DNA of 49,056 nt from Vibrio variabilis (GTDB taxonomy: Bacteria > Pseudomonadota > Gammaproteobacteria > Enterobacterales > Vibrionaceae), in the NCBI RefSeq assembly GCF_003263785.1, contig NZ_JYJK01000134.1, positions 1-49,056 of the forward strand, read 5' to 3'. Made by a program: the position numbers and the translations under genes. Positions 46,709 through 49,056 of the stretch are shown piece after piece (positions within the stretch are counted from its first letter, which is position 1; each line of letters starts with the position of its first letter). The notes beneath the pieces are model-generated. The model was not told the DNA's origin. It did not search any database and was given only the letters and a program-made list of their open reading frames with translations.

Positions 46709-46960
46709 ATGAGAAACGAACTTGATCCCAACAAAATTCTTCGAGCGTATGACGCAGTGATGGAGAACGGTACAGACACCGAATTTGGCAAAATCTACGA
46801 AGGCGTTGAAGCCTACTCCGATTACGACGGGTACAACGTTTATATGCGGGGCAATGGTGTAGAACTTAAAGTGGGTTTTCATAATACCTATCACCTTGAA
46901 TATGACCAAGAGCACTTACGTGATAGCTTTTTAAAGAAAGTGGCGATGTTGGCTAAGTGA
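46709..46960 (+). CDS. DUF3081 family protein
   Basis: An 83-residue acidic protein (MRNELDPNKILRAYDAVMENG and the YEGVEAYSDYDGYNVYMRGNGVEL region), recognised as DUF3081, common in Vibrio and Shewanella. AAGGAG lies directly upstream; the in-frame ATG at 46679 lies inside the terminator stem and is rejected. Function unknown. Convergent with metA. Confidence 0.75.
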   Translation: MRNELDPNKILRAYDAVMENGTDTEFGKIYEGVEAYSDYDGYNVYMRGNGVELKVGFHNTYHLEYDQEHLRDSFLKKVAMLAK

Positions 46961-46969
46961 GTATGTCTT

Positions 46970-46992
46970 GCCTCCCTCGAAACGAGGGAGGC
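46970..46992. other. Perfect hairpin between convergent genes
   Basis: GCCTCCCTCG-AAA-CGAGGGAGGC, a 10-bp GC-rich stem with a 3-base loop, lies between the stops of the DUF3081 gene and metA. No T tract on either strand, so it may terminate weakly or protect 3' ends. Confidence 0.55.
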
Positions 46993-47009
46993 GCATACAT
47001 TGATAGCGA

Positions 47010-47950
47010 TTATTCGTCCTTGGTAAACGCATCTTCACTGAAGTGTTCCAGATCGTATGGCGTTTGTTGGTACACGCAGTAGTTAAGCCAGTTGGAGAAC
47101 AGCAAATGGCCGTGACTGCGCCAGCTTGCGACAGGCTTATTGTCTGGATTGTTGTTTGGGTAATAGTTGATTGGAATGGCAGGCTCCATACCCTCTCCGA
47201 GATCACGCACATACTCATTGTGCAATGTATTGGAGTCATATTCAGGATGACCGGTGACAAACACATTACGCTTATCTTTCGTTGCGGCCAAATACACACC
47301 AGCGACATCTGATGTTGCCAAAATATCCAGATCAGTATGAGACTCTAAGTACTCCGGAGAGAAATCAGCGTATCGAGAATGCGGCGCTAAGAAGGTGTCA
47401 TCAAAGCCACGCAAGATAGGGTGATACGGCTCGTGAATCTCGTGATGGTAAACACCAGAGAGTTTTTCTTTTCGAGTACGTTTCGGCAGGTCGTAAAGTA
47501 GCTTAAGGCCAGCTTGGGCAGCCCAGCACACATAGAGTGTAGAGGTGACGTGTTTGCTTGCCCAGTTCATGATGGTTTGCAGGTGTTCCCAATAAATCAC
47601 ATCTTCAAACTGAACCAAACCGAGAGGTGCGCCAGTAATAATCAAACCATCGAAATTGCGATTCTTGATGGTTTCGAACTGACGATAGAAGGTATCTAAG
47701 TGCTCCGTTGGCGTATTTTTACTCGGGCGATCGTCAATGCGTAGTAGCTCTACATCAACTTGCAGAGGACTATTAGAGAGTAGCTTAAAAACTGAGTTTC
47801 GGTTTCAATTTTCTTTGGCATCAAATTGAGGATCAACACTTTAAGTGGGCGAATTTCTTGGGTCGCCGCACGCGTTTCTGACATTACAAAGATGTTTTCT
47901 TGTCGCAATACATTGGATGCAGGCAGTTGATCGGGGATCTTAATAGGCAC
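47010..47950 (-). CDS. metA: Homoserine O-succinyltransferase (frameshifted)
   Basis: First enzyme of methionine synthesis, acylating homoserine. Adding one T to the plus strand near 47785 joins KKIETETQF to KLLSNSPLQVDVELLRIDDRPS, giving about 313 residues (E. coli 309). The catalytic Cys is in TLYVCWAAQAGLKLLY and the His in NVFVTGHPEYDSNTL. The start MPIKIPDQLPASNVLRQENIFVM and IITGAPLGLVQFEDV(Y/I)YW are diagnostic. Whether it uses succinyl- or acetyl-CoA cannot be told with certainty. Three tandem Met boxes precede it. Confidence 0.93.
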
Positions 47951-47974
47951 AGCTTTCTCCCTAAGCTCTGTTTT

Positions 47975-47998
47975 GGTCTTCTGGACGTCTATACATCT
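47975..47998 (-). promoter_or_regulatory. Three tandem MetJ boxes upstream of metA
   Basis: On the metA strand the sequence is AGATGTAT, AGACGTCC, AGAAGACC: three consecutive 8-mers matching the MetJ consensus AGACGTCT at 6, 7 and 5 positions. They end 25 bases before the start codon. MetJ binds such tandem repeats with S-adenosylmethionine; the repeat layout is seen, the binding inferred. Confidence 0.68.
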
Positions 47999-48089
47999 AA
48001 ACTAACGCAAACGTTATTTCTTGTCGATAATTAATTTTAGCTTACGTCAGACAGTCAGTGTGCTACCAATGCGGGCAAGACAGGGTACA

Positions 48090-48494
48090 ATGCTGCCTTT
48101 GCATAAACTGATAGCGGAAACGAGTTTGAAACTAACGCTCATTCGTGGCTTACCTGGCTCTGGGAAAAGCACGTTAGCCAAGACGTTCAATGCGGCTCAC
48201 TACGAGGCCGACATGTACTTTTTGAATGCCGATGGCGAGTATCATTATGATGCGAGCAAAATCGCCGACGCTCATGCCTGGTGCCAAACACAAGTGGAAT
48301 CAGCGCTTGCAGCCAACCAAGACGTGGTGGTGGCCAATACGTTTGTTCGTTTATGGGAGATGAAAGCCTACAAAGCACTCGCTAAGCGTTATCAGGCTGA
48401 GCTAGAGATCATCGTTTGCCGAGGTTGCTACCCAAATATTCACGGAGTTAGTGATGATGTCATAGCGTCTATGCAAAAACGCTGGCAAGATTAA
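48090..48494 (+). CDS. P-loop NTPase, N4BP2L1-like / AAA_33 kinase family
   Basis: A 134-residue small kinase-like protein. The P-loop is LTLIRGLPGSGKSTLAKTF, followed by an acidic site (EADMYFLNADGEYHYD) and AHAWCQTQVESALAANQDVVVANTFVRLWEMKAYK, the pattern of NEDD4-binding-protein-2-like P-loop proteins. The substrate is unknown; nucleotide, nucleic-acid or small-molecule phosphorylation is possible. The start is uncertain: the ATG at 48090 or a TTG at 48126 right before the P-loop strand. The ORF extends upstream to 48021 without a ribosome site. Divergent from metA, sharing its regulatory region. Confidence 0.72.
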   Translation: MLPLHKLIAETSLKLTLIRGLPGSGKSTLAKTFNAAHYEADMYFLNADGEYHYDASKIADAHAWCQTQVESALAANQDVVVANTFVRLWEMKAYKALAKRYQAELEIIVCRGCYPNIHGVSDDVIASMQKRWQD

Positions 48495-48560
48495 CCCCAA
48501 CCATTAGCGCAAAAGCGAAAAGAAAATTCACCATGGCGAAAACGTTCACCTGTTGTAGAA

Positions 48561-48971
48561 ATGACCTCTTATGGCATTTACTCTACTTGGGATTCAGGCT
48601 CCAAAGATCTCCCTAAGATTCAAGAATTCACGACTATCGTGCCTGCGGATGAGCATATTGAATTTGGCTTTATTGTGAACATCAAAAAGGCAAAAGGGGA
48701 GAAGGTTCGATATTGTATCTATCACCCTGGCGTGCTGAGTAAAAAAGGGCAGGTGTTAGCGCCCTTTGATGGTGAAGAACACGTTGGTAGCAATGACTGG
48801 GATTTTTACCTTGGTGATACTATTCAGTTACTCGATCCTATCAATGGCCTAGAGAGCAACTTAGGCGATTGGCGTATGGTGATCGAGATGCAAGGCAAAA
48901 CCATTGCAGAAAAAACCTTTAAAGTCACAGCAAGAGATGAAGGTCAGTTTTGGAAACGTCGCGGTTTTTAG
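48561..48971 (+). CDS. DUF3859 family protein
   Basis: A 136-residue soluble beta-rich protein (MTSYGIYSTWDSGSKDLPKIQEF, EFGFIVNIKKAKGEKVRYCIYHPG, NDWDFYLGDT), recognised as DUF3859; function unknown. The true start may be the ATG at 48533. From there the frame MAK would join SPVVEMTSYGIY if one A of the run at 48539-48542 were removed, which would indicate an insertion error. Without that the start is 48561. The 85 bases after it hold nothing I can identify. Confidence 0.7.
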   Translation: MTSYGIYSTWDSGSKDLPKIQEFTTIVPADEHIEFGFIVNIKKAKGEKVRYCIYHPGVLSKKGQVLAPFDGEEHVGSNDWDFYLGDTIQLLDPINGLESNLGDWRMVIEMQGKTIAEKTFKVTARDEGQFWKRRGF

Positions 48972-49056
48972 TGTCGGTAAAACTGAATAGCTTTGTTCAC
49001 CGCGTGGAAGATAAAGCTATCGTTATGGCCTGTGCTGTGAAGTATGGTTGAACTTC

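Noticed and set aside
46931..47308. 125-codon frame overlapping metA in another frame
   Set aside because: It shadows the C-terminal half of metA, whose residues are clearly conserved.
1..49056. CRISPR arrays, tRNA or rRNA genes, prophage or integron features
   Set aside because: I saw no regular spaced repeats, no tRNA cloverleaf, no attC-like repeats and no phage structural genes; a covariance-model scan would settle small RNAs.

Overview
The window reads as a chromosomal segment of a Vibrio species, probably of the Harveyi group. This rests on recognisable Vibrio-type proteins (DUF2947, DUF3081, DUF3859, TyrR, an OmpU-like porin) and on gene order; no 16S or database search was available. 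I see no rRNA, tRNA, CRISPR array or prophage. One IS200-type insertion sequence is present.

Left part (1-14.7 kb): glycerol and glycerol-3-phosphate metabolism. Genes are ugpB (periplasmic G3P binding), ugpQ (phosphodiesterase), a DeoR/GlpR-like repressor, and the divergent pair glpK/glpD, whose shared 262-bp promoter region carries GlpR-type operators. Between them lie an HD-GYP c-di-GMP phosphodiesterase, a degraded HTH-PfkB kinase, an AbrB-type membrane protein, a HAD phosphatase, dadA with a divergent LysR regulator, and an S33 aminopeptidase.

14.7-24 kb: an EamA exporter, an orphan STAS protein, then tyrR (with a TyrR-box-like palindrome just upstream) overlapping rimJ and an HD nucleotidase, a DUF2947 protein, a YihX-like HAD, a solitary IS200/IS605 tnpA, and a serine dehydratase (sdaA) in one operon with a sodium:solute symporter.

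24-32.4 kb: the most intriguing block. An MFS transporter, a tandem NTF2/SnoaL-fold protein of unknown substrate with codon use like that of a highly expressed gene, an outer-membrane porin and a LacI regulator precede zwf and gnd. The 6-phosphogluconolactonase gene (pgl) that usually lies between zwf and gnd in vibrios is missing. CRP-like sites precede the MFS gene.

32.4-49 kb: dkgB; a ynjB-C-D-F-yajD operon (uncharacterised ABC importer, CDP-alcohol phosphatidyltransferase, HNH protein); small hypotheticals; a PAS-PAS-GGDEF cyclase; a PBP5-type carboxypeptidase; a YgjP-like peptidase overlapping rlmF; a PilF/PilW-like lipoprotein; fadD; metA with three tandem MetJ boxes; an N4BP2L1-like P-loop kinase; and a DUF3859 protein.

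A dominant technical feature is that 13 genes, many of them housekeeping, carry reading-frame breaks, 14 in all. Each can be repaired by restoring one base, mostly in a short homopolymer. Protein similarity continues across each break without decay, so these look like sequencing deletions rather than real pseudogenes, and I annotate such genes as single units.
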